Source: Oryzias latipes
Lineage: Eukaryota > Chordata > Actinopteri > Beloniformes > Adrianichthyidae
Assembly: GCF_002234675.1 (NCBI RefSeq)
Contig: NC_019876.2
Coordinates: 22,545,398 to 22,609,397, forward strand
Length of the DNA stretch: 64,000 nucleotides
Direction: 5' to 3'
A program made the translations under genes and the position numbers. The notes beneath the pieces were generated by a model, which did no database searches, was not told the origin of the DNA, and saw nothing but the letters and a program-made list of their open reading frames with translations. This document shows, piece by piece, positions 43,801 to 55,492 of the stretch; position 1 is the first letter of the stretch; each line of letters opens with the position of its first letter.

Positions 43801-43832
43801 TCTAGCCTTTTAATGTTAAAATGGCCTGCCAT

Positions 43833-43841
43833 AGAATCAGT
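43833..43841 (+). other. 9-bp target duplication, right (AGAATCAGT)
   Basis: Partner of 31350-31358; directly follows the right inverted repeat ending GGCCTGCCAT. Confidence 0.95.
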
Positions 43842-44314
43842 GTGTCCCCCACCCTTTATTTTTAAAGCACCATTCAGGCTCCTGAACCGTTTAAAAGCAC
43901 TAGAAAAGCTACATTAATGCTGAAAATAAACAGCATTTTATTTCCCCAATAGAAACTTATTGGTTAAGACTCATTCATTCTTTGTTTTTTCTTACACTGA
44001 AAAAATATATATATATCTTTTTAAATCAGACAATGTTGACTGTTCCCTTTCTATATTTTAACTTACCAAAATAAAAGCACTATGAATTTGCTTTGGTAAA
44101 CGCAACTTATATATGAGATACAATTGCAGTGCTTAACATTGTGATCATTAAACCCAATTTGACCATGTTATTACAGTGGAAGACATTAAAATTCAGGTTG
44201 AGTTTTTTCAAAGTCATATTTAAAAAAACAGAAAACACGTTTTGGTAAAATATCGGGATACGTATCGTATCGCAGGGCGTCAGACTCTTGCCAATACACA
44301 CCCCTAATCAGAAC

Positions 44315-44832
44315 TGCCCAACTCAAACGGGATCTATGGTTCTGCTTCAATCGATTCAATGAGTAAAAATTATTAGTAGGGCTTCACAATATGCACGATA
44401 TTCATTAAATACTTCAAGCTGCCATAAGATAGTTTTAGCACATTTAAGGAACCATTTATTGCAATATCTAACGACTTTGCAATATGCGTGTTGCAAATCC
44501 TGTTTTCGCAAAAACAATTTACACTTTATTGTGCATGCCTAATAAATATATATATTTATATTAAACAATTAACACAGAACCATAAATCTTAAAAAAAAAA
44601 AGGCAAGTGGTTTCAAACTGAACTACCACTGTCCAGAACAGAAATTGCCCGGCGCTCCAGAAACCTGATTGGATGTGCTCTACTCTCATCTCTCCAACCG
44701 CTGCAACTTAGGGGATCTAGATAGAAAATCTCTCTTGCCTGTGGCCTCAGTAGCTTTTAAATGTTAAAAGCATACCTATTTCTTTTATATTGTTTGGATT
44801 AATAAGTAAAGAAATTACAAATGTGCTTATAC
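44315..44832. other. Block B, no gene recognised
   Basis: AT-rich stretch between the hAT right end and the last peptidase exon seen. The missing 3' exon(s) of the peptidase may lie here but were not identified. Confidence 0.3.
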
Positions 44833-45381
44833 AGAGGATCCAGTGCCCAGGAACAAAGACAGGGATGATGATCCACTGGAGACTGGCTGCATTGTCCTGT
44901 AAAAAAACAACAATAGCAAAACATTGTTAAAATATCCAATTCAGTATTGACTTACAAAAACAAGAGTTTTACTGGAAGGTTCTCCATCGGGTTTGCTGAT
45001 ATTGTTGGGAACCAAGTGGCAGTGACATGACTGTAAGCAGCAAAAACATGCTCCACTCTCTGTAATGGACAAAGAGTGATTTTCATCTTCACAGCTACAA
45101 TCAATGATAATAATTTAAATTCGTGAAAGAGCTTAAGTACCTTCTCAATGACCTTGAGACAACTGTTGAGGATCTAGTAGAGCACATTACACAGGGGTTG
45201 TAATTTAAAACACTGTAATATTTTTTATGAATAATTATGACACCGTATTCTCTATGCCTACCATCCCATCAACATCCTGTTCTAATCCCAGACTCCAAAA
45301 GTCAGAATGAGTCAAAATCGTGTTGTCCACCATTGCAATGTGGTCTCTTGGACTCTTGTTCTTATCCAGGACCTGGTTCAA
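44833..45381 (-). CDS. Ulp1-like (C48) cysteine peptidase, four exons (partial), block B
   Basis: Exons 45381-45262, 45173-45141, 45059-44973 and 44896-44833, all with AG/GT borders and compatible phases. They read LNQVLDKNKSPRDHIAMVDN.., ILNSCLKVIEK, RVEHVFAAYSHVTATWFPT.., and SLQWIIIPVFVPGHWIL. The last motif matches the segment around the catalytic His of Ulp1/SENP peptidases (hydrophobic strand, then HW). Such enzymes remove SUMO-like proteins and often accompany KDZ transposases. The exon with the catalytic Cys was not found, so the gene is partial or broken. The TSDs of the neighbouring hAT and Tc1 elements show that both inserted near it. An almost identical copy is in B'. Confidence 0.6.
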
Positions 45382-45434
45382 CTAGTGGAGGAAAAAAAAG
45401 AAAACTCTTTAAAAGCTATAACCTGTGTAAGTTA

Positions 45435-47051
45435 CAGCAGGGAAAATAAGTATTGAACACATCAACATTTCTCTCAAAAAACAAATTTATAATCGAGCTA
45501 TTGACATGAAATTTTCACCAGATGTCGGCATCAACCCAAGTAATGCACACATAGAAAGAAATCCAAACATTTATGTCCATAAATGAAGTTATGTGTAATA
45601 AAGTGAAATGGCACAGGGAATAAGTATTGAACACGCTTACTGAAATTTATTTAATACTTAGTGCAAAAACCTTTGTTGGTGATTACAGCCTCAAGATGCC
45701 TCCTGCATGGAGAAACCAGTGGAATACATTGCTCAGGTGTGATTTGGGCCCATTCATCCACACAAACTGCCTTCAAATCTTCAAGGTTCCGGGGGTCTCT
45801 TCTGTGAACACGGATCTTCAGTTCTTTCCAAAGATTTTCAATTGGATTCAAGTCTGGTGATTGACTGGGCCATTCTAGCAGCTCTATTTTCTTTTTCTTC
45901 AACCAGTTGAGTGTTACCTTGGCTGTGTGCTTGGGATCGTTGTCTTGCTGAAAACATCCACCCTCTTTTCATCTTCAGCAGCCTGGTAGATGACAGCAGA
46001 TTCTGATCAAGAATGTCTCGATACTTTTCTCCAGTCATTATTCCTTCAATGATGTGAAGTCTACCAGTACCACATGCTGAAAACAGCCCCACACCATGAT
46101 GCTCCCACCTCCAAACTTGACTGTTGATGTGGTATTTTGGGGGTGATGTGCGGTGCCATTTTTCCTCCAAACATGTTGTGTCTTATGACATCCGAAGAGT
46201 TCAATTTTGGTCTCATCTGACCAGAGTATCTTCTCCCAGAATGTCATGGGTTTATCCAAATGTTGTGTCGCAAACTCCAAACGAGCTTCAACATGCTTCT
46301 TCTTGAAAAATGGAGTCTTGCTTGGTGTGCCTGCATGGAGGCCATGGCGGTTGAGTGCATTACTTATTGTTTTCTTTGAAACAATGGTACCTGCTGATTC
46401 CAGGTCTTTCTGAAGCTCTCCACGAGTGGTCCTGGGCTGTTGGAGAACCCTTCTGATGATTTTTCTGACTCCTCTGTCTGAAATATTGCAAGGAGCACCT
46501 GGCCGTGGCAGGTTTATGGTAATGCCGTGTTCTTTCCACTTCCGGATGATGGCCCCAATGGTACTCACTGGAATTTTCAGAAGTTTGGAAATGCGCCTGT
46601 AACCAATGCCTTTAGTGCGTTTGCAACAATAAGGTTGCGTAGGTCTTTGGACAGCTCTTTGCTTTTACCCATCATGCAATGCTTCTTGTCTAACACCTTG
46701 CTGGTGAGAAGCCTTTTTAAAAGGCATCAATCAGGACTATAGCAGTAGATATTACTTTGCACTGATACGGGGCAGGTTAACCTTCTGAATACTGACAAAC
46801 TCCAGCTGCTTTCTTGGCTTGCCAGACCTTTTTACCCCTCCTTTTCTTCATGTGTTCAATACTTATTCCCTGTGCCATTTCACTTTATTACACATAACTT
46901 CATTTATGGACATAAATGTTTGGATTTCTTTCTATGTGTGCATTACTTGGGTTGATGCCGACATCTGGTGAAAATTTCGTGTCAATAGCTCGATTAGAAA
47001 TATGTTTTTTGAGAGAAATGTTGACGTGTTCAATACTTATTTTCACCGCTG
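45435..47051 (-). mobile_element. Tc1/mariner element, block B
   Basis: 1,617 bp with TA target duplication (45433-45434, 47052-47053). Ends are CAGCAGGGAAAATAAG and its complement CTTATTTTCACCGCTG. Inverted repeats are about 200 bp long and each holds two copies of a GGGAATAAGTATTGAACAC-type motif, the IR/DR arrangement of fish Tc1 elements. It occupies the same site in B' (59235-60842), so it inserted before the duplication. Confidence 0.9.
45651..46676 (-). pseudogene. Tc1-type transposase, frameshifted
   Basis: Reads from MGKSKELSKDLRNLIVA through STIGAIIRKWKEHG (helix-turn-helix) and ILWSDETKIELFG (first catalytic Asp) to [10 protein letters not shown] (second Asp) and [15 protein letters not shown] (third acidic residue, followed by the end). 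One base is missing near 46625 (VAK/RT) and another near 46085 (VWGCF). The second loss is shared with the B' copy, so the enzyme was already dead before the duplication. Confidence 0.85.
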
Positions 47052-47296
47052 TATAACCAGAATTGAATTTTTAAGCACTAAAGATGTCTAATTTATCAGA
47101 GAATTACAAGAAAATTTTCAAGGGCACTGCAAAACTCGCCATGTCTTTTAACACAAACAAATAAATAAAAAAAATAATCAAAACGATAAAAGTGAAGTCC
47201 GCAAAACACTCAGGATATGGTTACAATAAAAAGCCTCTATTAGTACACGGCCATTTGTTGGAAAGCTTGCCTACGTGTTGGAGGCGTGTGTGGATG

Positions 47297-48302
47297 TTAA
47301 CCGCAGGTGTACTCTACCATTAGTTCCTGTTCCTCAACAAGTTTCTGACCCCAGTATGCAATGTCAGGTAACAATCCATGGATACTGGTGACATCCTTCT
47401 GCTCGTTTATGGTGTTTACTAAAAATAACAATGAAATGGAAATTAGTTATAAAATTTCATCTTTGTCTGTACAGTAAATAACAATTACTGACACTCCCGA
47501 GGCTCCTGAGGTGGTTCTTCCTCTTGGTCACTGCCAGAGGTTCCTTTTTGCGTCCCAGCCCGGGCAGGAGCTACAAAAATGTAAAAAAAATGTTTGTGTA
47601 AATTGAGATGAGGAAAAATTTAAACAAAAGTACATGAACATTTAATAAAAAAGCATTCCAAAGACAACCCTCCCATGGATGTCAGTTTGCATCTTCACAG
47701 CCAAAGGAACAATGAGGCCGTACTGGACCATAGCCTTTTGGTTTTTTGCCATATTGTAGTGATGTAGTATATTTTCTTTGAAGAAATATATGGGTTGATG
47801 GGGTTGTCATGTTTAGAAAATAGTTATTTTTCCTCATTCTTGAGAACAGCTGCTCCACACACTGGCTGTTGACAAGTCCAGCAAGCTCAGGCACAAGCTC
47901 AAGTTTCCTTAGAGCGTCTGTTTGGTCTTTGCTGTTGCCTTAATGGAAAACATAATTTAAAGCAAAGTGCTGTGAGGATCCAGTGAGACTGTGTCCATCC
48001 TTGTCAGCTGGCATCTGTGCACTTCTCAGCCACGGCATGTTTACAAGAACCTTGCCCTCTAAGACCCGCTGGATGTTGTGTGGGGTTGGATCCAGTAACC
48101 TTCCATGAAACAGTCCAAATATTCCTGGCTGCCTGCTGTTAGCATGCAATGCCAGTCCCCGTGCATAGTCATAGACTACAACATTAGGGAAGTGCTTCCA
48201 AGACAGCAACGTGTCAACAAACGTGACGTGGACTCTCCGCTCGAAGGTTGAACTTCACCGAGTACACAACTCCACACGGACATGTGATCACAGCCCATCC
48301 AC
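47297..48302 (-). pseudogene. KDZ (Zisupton-type) transposase C-terminal part, block B
   Basis: From the splice acceptor at 48302: CxC-like strand (WAVITCPCGVVYSVKFNL), catalytic-Asp strand (FPNVVVYDYARGLALHAN), LFHGRLLDPTPHNIQRVLEG, and the Glu motif (NSQCVEQLFSRMRKNN). Two small exons follow (47570-47493; 47418-47297, ending TCG stop). Damage: a frameshift near 48240, a TAA after NYVFH at about 47941, and a frameshift after THIFLQ near 47790. It would have been the transposase of the Zisupton-like unit. Confidence 0.65.
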
Positions 48303-48479
48303 CTGTAAGACAACAGACCCAATATATAATGTTTACATCAGTGGTCCAAAGGAATTTCTTCAATAGGTAAAAAAAAACAACAACAATAACATTCCTAATA
48401 TGTAGAGAAACTTATCACTATCACAATTGAAAGTAGTTGATGGAAATTTGATGATCAAATAAGCTTTTCTTCAACATAC

Positions 48480-48614
48480 CAGAGGCACCTTCTCAAACAC
48501 TTTGTTGTAGTTGGACCTATTAGACATCTTCTCCCACAGTCTAAGGACAAGATCCATTTTGGAGCCTTTGCTGTCTACACCACACTGTTTACAAAGTGCC
48601 CTCACTTCCTGAAC
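48480..48614 (-). pseudogene. SAP-domain exon of the Zisupton-like transposase
   Basis: 135-bp in-frame exon (VQEVRALCKQCGVDSKGSK, MDLVLRLWEKMSNRS) with AG/GT borders. The LCKQCG..GSKMDLVLRL pattern fits the DNA-binding SAP helix pair. It is missing from B', where about 560 bp (roughly 48462-49022) is deleted. Confidence 0.6.
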
Positions 48615-49029
48615 CTGTGTTGAAAAGACAGTAGTTATTGTCAAGAATCTGGTAAACACATCATAATAATTTTTGGTCAGCAGGTGGATTTCACAGATAT
48701 TAATTTACCTTTAAGTTTAAAGGTTCATCAGATAGACGCTCTTCGTTAATAAGGTCATATTCCTCTTAGTTGGAATCCTTGGCTATTTTAATTTTTTCAT
48801 ATTCAGTGTTTAGGACTGAATTAGACTGTCTGGTGTGTGGGCCAATCCATGGTGACCAGTGATGATAGCTTGGGGGCACAATGAAAGGGTTCTTCCCACC
48901 AACTTTTTGTTTGTCAAAAGGTAATTGAGCATTTTTAAGATGGACTTGTCATTTGGTGGATAACTGAATGTGCTGCAGCTTGAATTTTCGCTGGAATCCT
49001 GAGATTGGTCAGGTAACTCTGCCTCAGTA

Positions 49030-49564
49030 CTTTTCACCTTCTGAAACAACTCCCCATTTGTGACAAAGAGGTGCCATATACAATGGCTTCATGATTGCAG
49101 GACTGTCTTGCTTTAGAGCATGAACAATGCCAGCTGTTTTGTTTTCTGTCATATGCAACTATCAATCGGCCCAATCTACTATAATATGTGATTTTGGCTC
49201 AAAGACAGAGATATGAATTTTTAATGGTGGACCACCCACAGTCAGCTGCACCGAAAGGGGCACACCCTCAGCAGACTGGCCTTCCGCTCTTCCCCAAACC
49301 ATTTCTGCTCTACCATCCTTTCCAATTTCTCCTCAGAGTGACATGTTGGTTGTCGGCTCGTGGGCAGTACTGTAGAGATCTGACATGGTGGCACTCATAG
49401 GATAGCATTCCGCTTCTGTGGGCAAAGTCCCTATTGAGCTGGCACTGGTAAACCTCACACACAAGTTTATGACTCACCCCCCAGGATTTCTTCACAACAT
49501 GTACAGGCTTTGATGGATCACAGAATGATTTCTCAACAGAAAACACAACATTTTTTACATCCAC
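49030..49564 (-). pseudogene. SWIM-region exons, block B (decayed)
   Basis: 49564-49310 carries VVKKSWGVSHKLVCEVYQC. 49310-49030 carries MVWGRAEGQSAEGVPLSVQL and the remains of the SWIM zinc finger that is intact in B' (62300-62551). Small indels break the finger in this copy. Confidence 0.55.
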
Positions 49565-50423
49565 ACATTGACTGGCTAAAAATCTTTCTTGGGAAACTGA
49601 CTCAAAATGCTGTGTGTTTCCTCCTGCAATGCATTTTGACGTTATTTTTTATTTATTTTTTAATCAGATTTGCAATGAGGAAAAGTAACTGTTTGCGCCT
49701 TACAGCTTTCCTTTAATTTTTTTGCAGTGATGGGGGCTCTGAGTGCCGTTTTGGTGCCAGAGGGTGCTGCGATGGAGCCACTGTTCTGGCCTCTGGTTTC
49801 CATCTAAGTGTTTCTTCTTGAGGCGCTCCCAAATGCTTTAAAAACTGGACCTATCGACCAATGTTGCTGGACAATAGCAACAGTGAAAGTGGGATGTAAG
49901 TTGGCATCCTAAGCCACACTTGATGACTGAATTCTAAATGAGGAATGATAGGAAAATATTATTTATTTCTGTCTTACACTCTTCACATTCATAAGACTAA
50001 GGACTAGTCTATAGACTAAGGTGTTTAATGTATTATTTACTATCTAAATTATAATTTAATCCAGGTTTGAGCAGTCCAGATCTTGTGGTTTTTTAAGAAA
50101 TATCGGAAGACAACGTCGTGGAAAACGCTCATAACAATTAGATTTTAATTTACAAAATCCAGGGCAGTACATATACATAGTCCCGCACTAAAGTTTTTAG
50201 GGATTAGGGTGGGAATTTGGACACAGCCTAGATGTACCTTTGTGTTTCACGGAAGAATGGGTTTCCATGTGTAGGGCCACAGCGGGCTCTGCATCGTTCT
50301 TGAAACAGAAAAATGGACAATGGAAAACGTTGTTTTGTTTTTTCGGCGTTGGATTGTCGTCGTCGACTAAAACTGTAAAGTGTCTCTATATAAATACAGA
50401 AATAATACAGGTGAAATAAACAA

Positions 50424-50545
50424 AGTTTTACCGACATTGGAAGACACAAATATCTTGACAGAAACTGAGAGCCGCAAGCTAAACTATCTAAACTAGCTTC
50501 GTCTAAAACCTCAACCACGTAATTAGAACGGCAGGAAAAAAACAT
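50424..50545 (-). CDS. Possible first coding exon of the Zisupton-like transposase
   Basis: ATG at 50545 opens MFFSCRSNYVVEVLDEASLD..SLACGSQFLSRYLCLPMS and meets a GTAAAA donor. No domain is recognised. The position at the 5' side of the SWIM exons fits a first exon, but this is inference. Confidence 0.3.
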
Positions 50546-50733
50546 TGTAAATACGAAATAACAGCCTCATCTGCAGTGTAACGGAATCATTGTGGTGGAA
50601 AGGCGAGCAATAATCACAACAAGAGTTTTCTTTTCATTAACTTACCGTTTTTTTGTTGATGCGTTCCTCCATTTTGATAATATCTCTGCGCGTGGAAACG
50701 AAGACCGGCCCTGACCCTGTGTCCGAATTAAGC

Positions 50734-51290
50734 TTCTTCTTCTTGTAGTTAAAATGGCGGGCGGCAACAACGACGAGTTGCATTACCGCCACCCATTGTG
50801 TTGGAGTATGGGTCGAAGTGGGGGACTACCTAGCAAAATAAAAACAAAAAAAACTAGAATATTCTCCTTAATAATCTGTTCTGCTCAAAAAACCTACCAT
50901 TGCACTATTCAAAGAACTTCTTCAAACTCAGCCGTTCAACCACTGAGAAAGCTGTCTTCTTTATTCACCATACAATTCACAATGACACAAAATATGCTCC
51001 ACTGATTCCTCCCCTTTTCTGCAATCACAACTGCACTGACGACGAGGAATGCACGGGCTCAATGTGGGCGGGGTTAACATTCCACAGCGTGTTCACATTC
51101 CACAGCGTTCAAGCATTCTACGACGTTGAGCGGCTTAATCACTATCCCTGGCTGCAGCCTGCGGATCGGGCGGAGCTCAACATTTAACCCTGCCCACGTT
51201 GAGCTCAGCCCACTCTATGCCTGTTCCATGTGCAATCTTGCCTCATACTAGATTAGGGAGTTAATTCAATTAGGGCTTAACATGTAATTT
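50734..51290. other. Junction between the two units
   Basis: Not shared with the end of B' as far as the window shows. Begins AAGCTTCTTCTTCTTGTAG and GCATTACCGCCACCCATTG, which resembles a common fish DNA-transposon end. Then comes a segment (51072-51290) homologous, partly inverted, to the internal repeats at 28434-28755. Confidence 0.35.
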
Positions 51291-52437
51291 TTTTATTTTT
51301 TATTTTGGAAGATTAGTTAGATTCAAATTGACTATTCACACTTAATTTTCTAAATAGATGTTGTCATCAGCCTGTTAATGGTTAAAGCATTTTTCAACTG
51401 GAGCACAATCTGGTTTCACATGACAAGGCAATTCCAGGAACAGCAGCTGCATCCTCATTTCTGACACTTGAGGGGGAAAAAAGTGTCACGTTGGTACAAT
51501 CATAATACAAACCAATGCAAGCAATTGAGTTAAAAAAAAGAATACATTTACATGATATACATTTAAAATTGCCATATCCTTCAATCCCTAAACAATTCTT
51601 TATAAACATATAATAATGTTTAAAACTTTAGAATAATCTTTTTTGGAGGACTACTTACTTTGATGTTTCATGGCAAAGTCAAAGAATTTTCAAGGACACT
51701 GCAGGGAGTTGAACCCTGTCTAGCTGAAGCCAAAGTACCGTCTACCAGTGCCTTTTGACTGAACATGGAAGGCAACACAAAGCCTGTAGTCCAACCAGCA
51801 TATATACCCTCTCCATTTCTATGGGCTTGGGACCATCACAGAAAGTACACAGGTTTGTGACTCTCTGAGGCTGGATTATATATATGTTTTTTTGTTTTTT
51901 ATTTTATTTTATTTTTTTGAATTTTTTTTTATTACAAACTAAAAACTATCTAGTTATTGCACATTATATACATTTTTATACATACATGGAAAACCTAATA
52001 CAGTTTTAATAAATGACTTGAAATAAACACTTTTGTTATTCAAAAAATAAACGTTATTAAAATCTGTTTTAATGTTTTCCTGGATATTACCAGTGTCTTG
52101 TGTCATTACGTCTAAGAATCTTGATTTTCACTTTTTGTGTGTGTGTGTGGGGGGAAACTAGAGCACCCAGAGAAAACCCCACGCATGCATGGAAAGAAAA
52201 CGCCAATGTAACCATGCAGCCCGTTTTTTTTGGAAATGGTTCAAGTCCGTTTATTTGATCTAGAAGAGGATGTAGCAGATGTTGAAGTCCTTTTAGCAGT
52301 GATTGTTGTACAGTCCTAATGTATTTTTTTGATTGTGGGGGGAAACTAGAGCACCCAGAGAAAACCCCACTTGCATGGAAAGAAAATGCCAATTTAACCA
52401 TGCAGCCCCTTTTTTGAATTCTGCGCAGTCGCTTGCT

Positions 52438-53418
52438 TTACTTTTTCAAGCAAAACAATCTGCGGCAAAATTTGGTGAAGGAAAACCTCTTGACCTTCTT
52501 TCCTTTCTTTGGTTTCACTTCTACTTCAGCCTGTTGTTCTTTTTTCTCCCTGCTTTCAAGGATCTCGACAGAAAGTTCCTCTTGGATTTCTTGAGGATCA
52601 GTCTGTACAGAGACTGTTTTCTTCTCTTCAGCATCAGAGTCAGTCTGTACAGAGGCTGATGTCTTCTCTTTGTTTGCCTTCAGTTCTTCCAACTCCCCTT
52701 TTGCATCTTCAGTTTCTTTTTCCTTTAGTTTGACCAATTCAAGGAGTGCCTTTTTCTCCTCCTCATGTGTCTTCAGTTGCTGTTTTAGCTCAGCGATAGT
52801 GGATTCATGCTGAGCAGAGACCTCCAGTTTCTTGTTTAAGTCAGCCTTTTCTTTCTCCAAATCTCCAAATTCATCAACCAGAACTTGATATTCTGCCTTT
52901 AATTCTTCATTTTCTTCTTGAGACTCTTGATATTTTCTTTTAAGGTCCTCAAAGGCTTGATTGTTGTCTGGTTTGGGTCCTTTTCCTCCCTTTGCAACCT
53001 TCTGCTCTTTGAAATCTTTAATCTGCTGTTTCAGCTTTTTGATGCAGGCTTCATTTTTGTCATTGATGTCCATTTGTTGGACCAACACGGCCTTGCACTC
53101 TTCAAGTTCCCAGACCATGTCAAGGTTGGCCTGTTTCAGGGTCAAGTGTTCTTCACTCGTCTGATCTTTCTCTTCTTTTAAGTTTTTGAATTTCTCTCTC
53201 AACTCTTTGGTGTCAGTTGGAACAGCAAGTTCTTCCAGTTCTTTCTTCAATTGAGCATTTTCACGCTCAAGAGCTACCACCTTGGTAGAAAGACCCTGGA
53301 CTTTTTTGTCCTGGATGAGGTTTTCGTGGGCCTTTTTCAGCGTGTTGAGTTCCTCCAGAACCTCACTGAGTTTTGGGCTTGGATTTTTGCGCCTGTTTGC
53401 CTTGGTTTCACGGGGCAT
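52438..53418 (-). CDS. Coiled-coil protein, second copy (A')
   Basis: 326 aa from the ATG at 53418 (MPRETKANRRKNPSPKLSE). It has the same coiled coil and FTKFCRRLFCLKK tail as the block A copy, with scattered substitutions. The linker is shorter: the Thr/Glu-rich part of the first copy is replaced by a repeat of SVQTD (SVQTDSDAEEKKTVSVQTD). Both frames staying open after duplication suggests either selection or very recent origin. Confidence 0.8.
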   Translation of the reverse strand: MPRETKANRRKNPSPKLSEVLEELNTLKKAHENLIQDKKVQGLSTKVVALERENAQLKKELEELAVPTDTKELREKFKNLKEEKDQTSEEHLTLKQANLDMVWELEECKAVLVQQMDINDKNEACIKKLKQQIKDFKEQKVAKGGKGPKPDNNQAFEDLKRKYQESQEENEELKAEYQVLVDEFGDLEKEKADLNKKLEVSAQHESTIAELKQQLKTHEEEKKALLELVKLKEKETEDAKGELEELKANKEKTSASVQTDSDAEEKKTVSVQTDPQEIQEELSVEILESREKKEQQAEVEVKPKKGKKVKRFSFTKFCRRLFCLKK

Positions 53419-53629
53419 TTTTACCACTCGTTCGGTTTAAAATAACTGTGAAATGACTGAGTTTACAGAAAGTTTCCGAAACAAAAGCTTTTAGTCCCTG
53501 CAAAGAATGTGCTCCAAGTGCGTTTTCAAACTACTCTTTCTAAAGCAATGACCTTTGATGTCTTCGACCACAGCGAATGTTTTGACTAGAAGTCTGAGAT
53601 GTATTTCTGGACTAGAGTGCCCAATCTGC

Positions 53630-53822
53630 ATGATGTCATATGAAATCATTTGATGTCGTATGAAGTCATATGATGACATAAATAGCATCATGTGCTCTGA
53701 CATCATCATTACATAAGATCACTGATGTCATATGATTACATGATGACATAAACTAGCATCATGTGCTCTGACATCATCATTACATAAGATCACCAATGTC
53801 ATTTGATATCTATGACATCAGT
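53630..53822. promoter_or_regulatory. TGATGTCA/TGACATCA tandem repeat, second copy
   Basis: Counterpart of 27340-27525, upstream of the second coiled-coil gene, with small indels. Confidence 0.4.
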
Positions 53823-55492
53823 AAACCCTGATTCTATTCCTGGTAACTTTAGAAATGTACATTTACCTCTTGTTGTTTTTCTTCTCTTTTTAAAACTTAA
53901 TTAGTAATTAACAAAGAACAAATCTTCCACACAAAAAATAATGCAATTTTAATATGTAAAGTCAATTATAAATAACTTTTTAATCATGAACACCCATCAA
54001 TTTGTTTTAGCCTAGAGGTGGTGCTGGCAGTGCAGACTCCTCCTGGAAGGAGCGGTTTCCCAATTTTGTGATGTCACAATGTGATAACCTTTTCATTTTC
54101 TGGGATTGGGAGGGGCTGGTGCTCAGAGCACAGGTTTTTAGAGGAATACTCAGAGATGAGTGGATGGATCACAATACAGCTTTGTTTCTTTTTTCTTTTT
54201 TGAGGAATTAACATTATCATACGCCTAATATTCATGTGCCATATTATGAATTATTGCATAGTTGTTAACAGATGCGATTTTTCGTATAGACAATATGGGC
54301 CGTTACCCAACGGGGTATTTTTTCAGGCAGTCAATGCTACATTGCATTAGCAGAGAAACAAGATAAAATGTTGAGCTTTTATTTTGAACCACATAACATT
54401 GTAGATTGCACCATAGTGATCATCCTTTGCTCCCCACACTTATGGTGGAAAAAAAGAAGTAAACACAACAGGATGAAATAACTAAGGGTGAAACAACATA
54501 AAACAGCCACATGAAAGGGCACATGGGCAAAAGAAAAACCTGTGCTCAACCCCATTTTGACCAGAGAAGGCAAAGGGGATTGTATCCCACAATTCCCCGC
54601 TCTGCCGGCTCCGACAGCAGACCCAACGTGCACGTGACCGCCACTACATCTGAAGGTTTCATTTTAAATGTTACACGGCGCCCTCTGCTGCACGACACTG
54701 AAACTTGCGCCCTCTCTGTAGTAGTCTTTGGCAACTATCCCTGGCTGCAGCCTGCGGAACGGGCGGAGCTCAACATTTTACTCTGCCCACGTTGAGCTCA
54801 GCCCACTCTATGCCTGTTCCATGTGCAATATGCCTCATACCAGATTAGGGAGTTAATTCAATTAAGGCTCAACATGTACTTTTTTATTTTCTTTTTTGGG
54901 AGGTTAGTTAATTTCAAATTGACTATTCACACTTAATTCTCTAAATAGATGTTGTCATCAGCCTGCATATCCCTGGCAGCAGCCTGCAGAATTGCTCAAC
55001 ATCGCGGAATGCTGAAACGCTGTGGAATGTGAACATGCTGTGGAATGTTAACCCACAGACATTGTGTAATAACTGTTGTGTATTTATGCTCAGTCTCACA
55101 CAACTCAAGGAGTGTATAGTCTCAGGTGGGTTAAACATGGAAAGTAAAACCCCTGACCTCTTGCTAGACATGCATTTGTGGGTTTTCTCCGGGCCTTCCT
55201 CCCACCGTCCAAAAACCCTCTTAATAGGTAAATTGGTCACTGTAAAGTGTTCATAGGTGTGATGTGAGTGTGTGCGGGTGTGTGATTGTGGTAATGCGAC
55301 AGGCTGGCGAGCTGTCCAGGATTTCCCCTGCCTTCACCAGGTAGTGGCCAGGATACGCTCCAGCAGCCCGGTGACCCCAAAAGGAATGAAACGGAATATA
55401 AGATGAATGAATGTAATGCTACAGTCATTATAGCATTATACATATACAAATATAGACCAAAAAAAATTTTTTTAAAAACAGCAGACACTGAT

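Larger units (their letters stand above)
31359..43832. mobile_element. 12.5-kb DNA transposon carrying an integrase-like transposase and a UBX-HECT gene
   Basis: 12,474 bp with 30-bp perfect terminal inverted repeats (ATGGCAGGCCATTTTAACAT.. at 31359-31388, complement at 43803-43832) and a 9-bp target duplication. It lies in a hAT element whose second copy (57633-57641) is the unoccupied site. Both ends are lined with the palindrome AGATATCT (7 GATATC on the left, about 19 on the right). Two convergent genes fill it: a transposase (31819-34225, plus) and a UBX-HECT protein (43060-35195, minus). Both can be read without stops or frameshifts across all exons, so the copy may be autonomous. I could not place it: the 9-bp duplication recalls Mutator or Merlin elements, while the catalytic core recalls retroviral/IS3-type integrases. 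Confidence 0.9.
30660..44306 (+). mobile_element. hAT element interrupted by the 12.5-kb transposon
   Basis: The left part (30660-31358) begins AAGGGGTGTAAG and the right part (43833-44306) ends ACACACCCCTA. The termini form the hAT-type TAGGGGTGT inverted repeat. The flanks carry the perfect 8-bp duplication ATCAGAAC at 30652-30659 and 44307-44314. The intact, uninterrupted counterpart is at 56937-58106. It has no transposase frame, so it is non-autonomous. Confidence 0.85.
24838..50733. mobile_element. Zisupton-like (KDZ) unit, first copy (blocks A and B), interrupted by the 12.5-kb transposon
   Basis: Block A (24838-31358) and block B (43833-50733) are matched, in the same order and without the middle piece, by A' and B' (about 51300-64000). 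Block B is nearly identical to B' at an offset of 13,800 over kilobases; A versus A' shows scattered substitutions and indels. Coding parts on the minus strand include SWIM, SAP and KDZ-transposase exons and Ulp1-like peptidase exons, the set I associate with Zisupton elements. The exact ends and inverted repeats of the unit were not found. Short related segments with CTATCCCTGGCTGCAGCC occur at about 28434, 28675, 51140, 54735 and 54968. Confidence 0.6.

Noticed and set aside
31359-43832. Identity as a herpesvirus-transposon fusion of the kind known in medaka, or as a Polinton
   Set aside because: No viral structural or polymerase genes are present, the duplication is 9 bp, and only two genes are seen.
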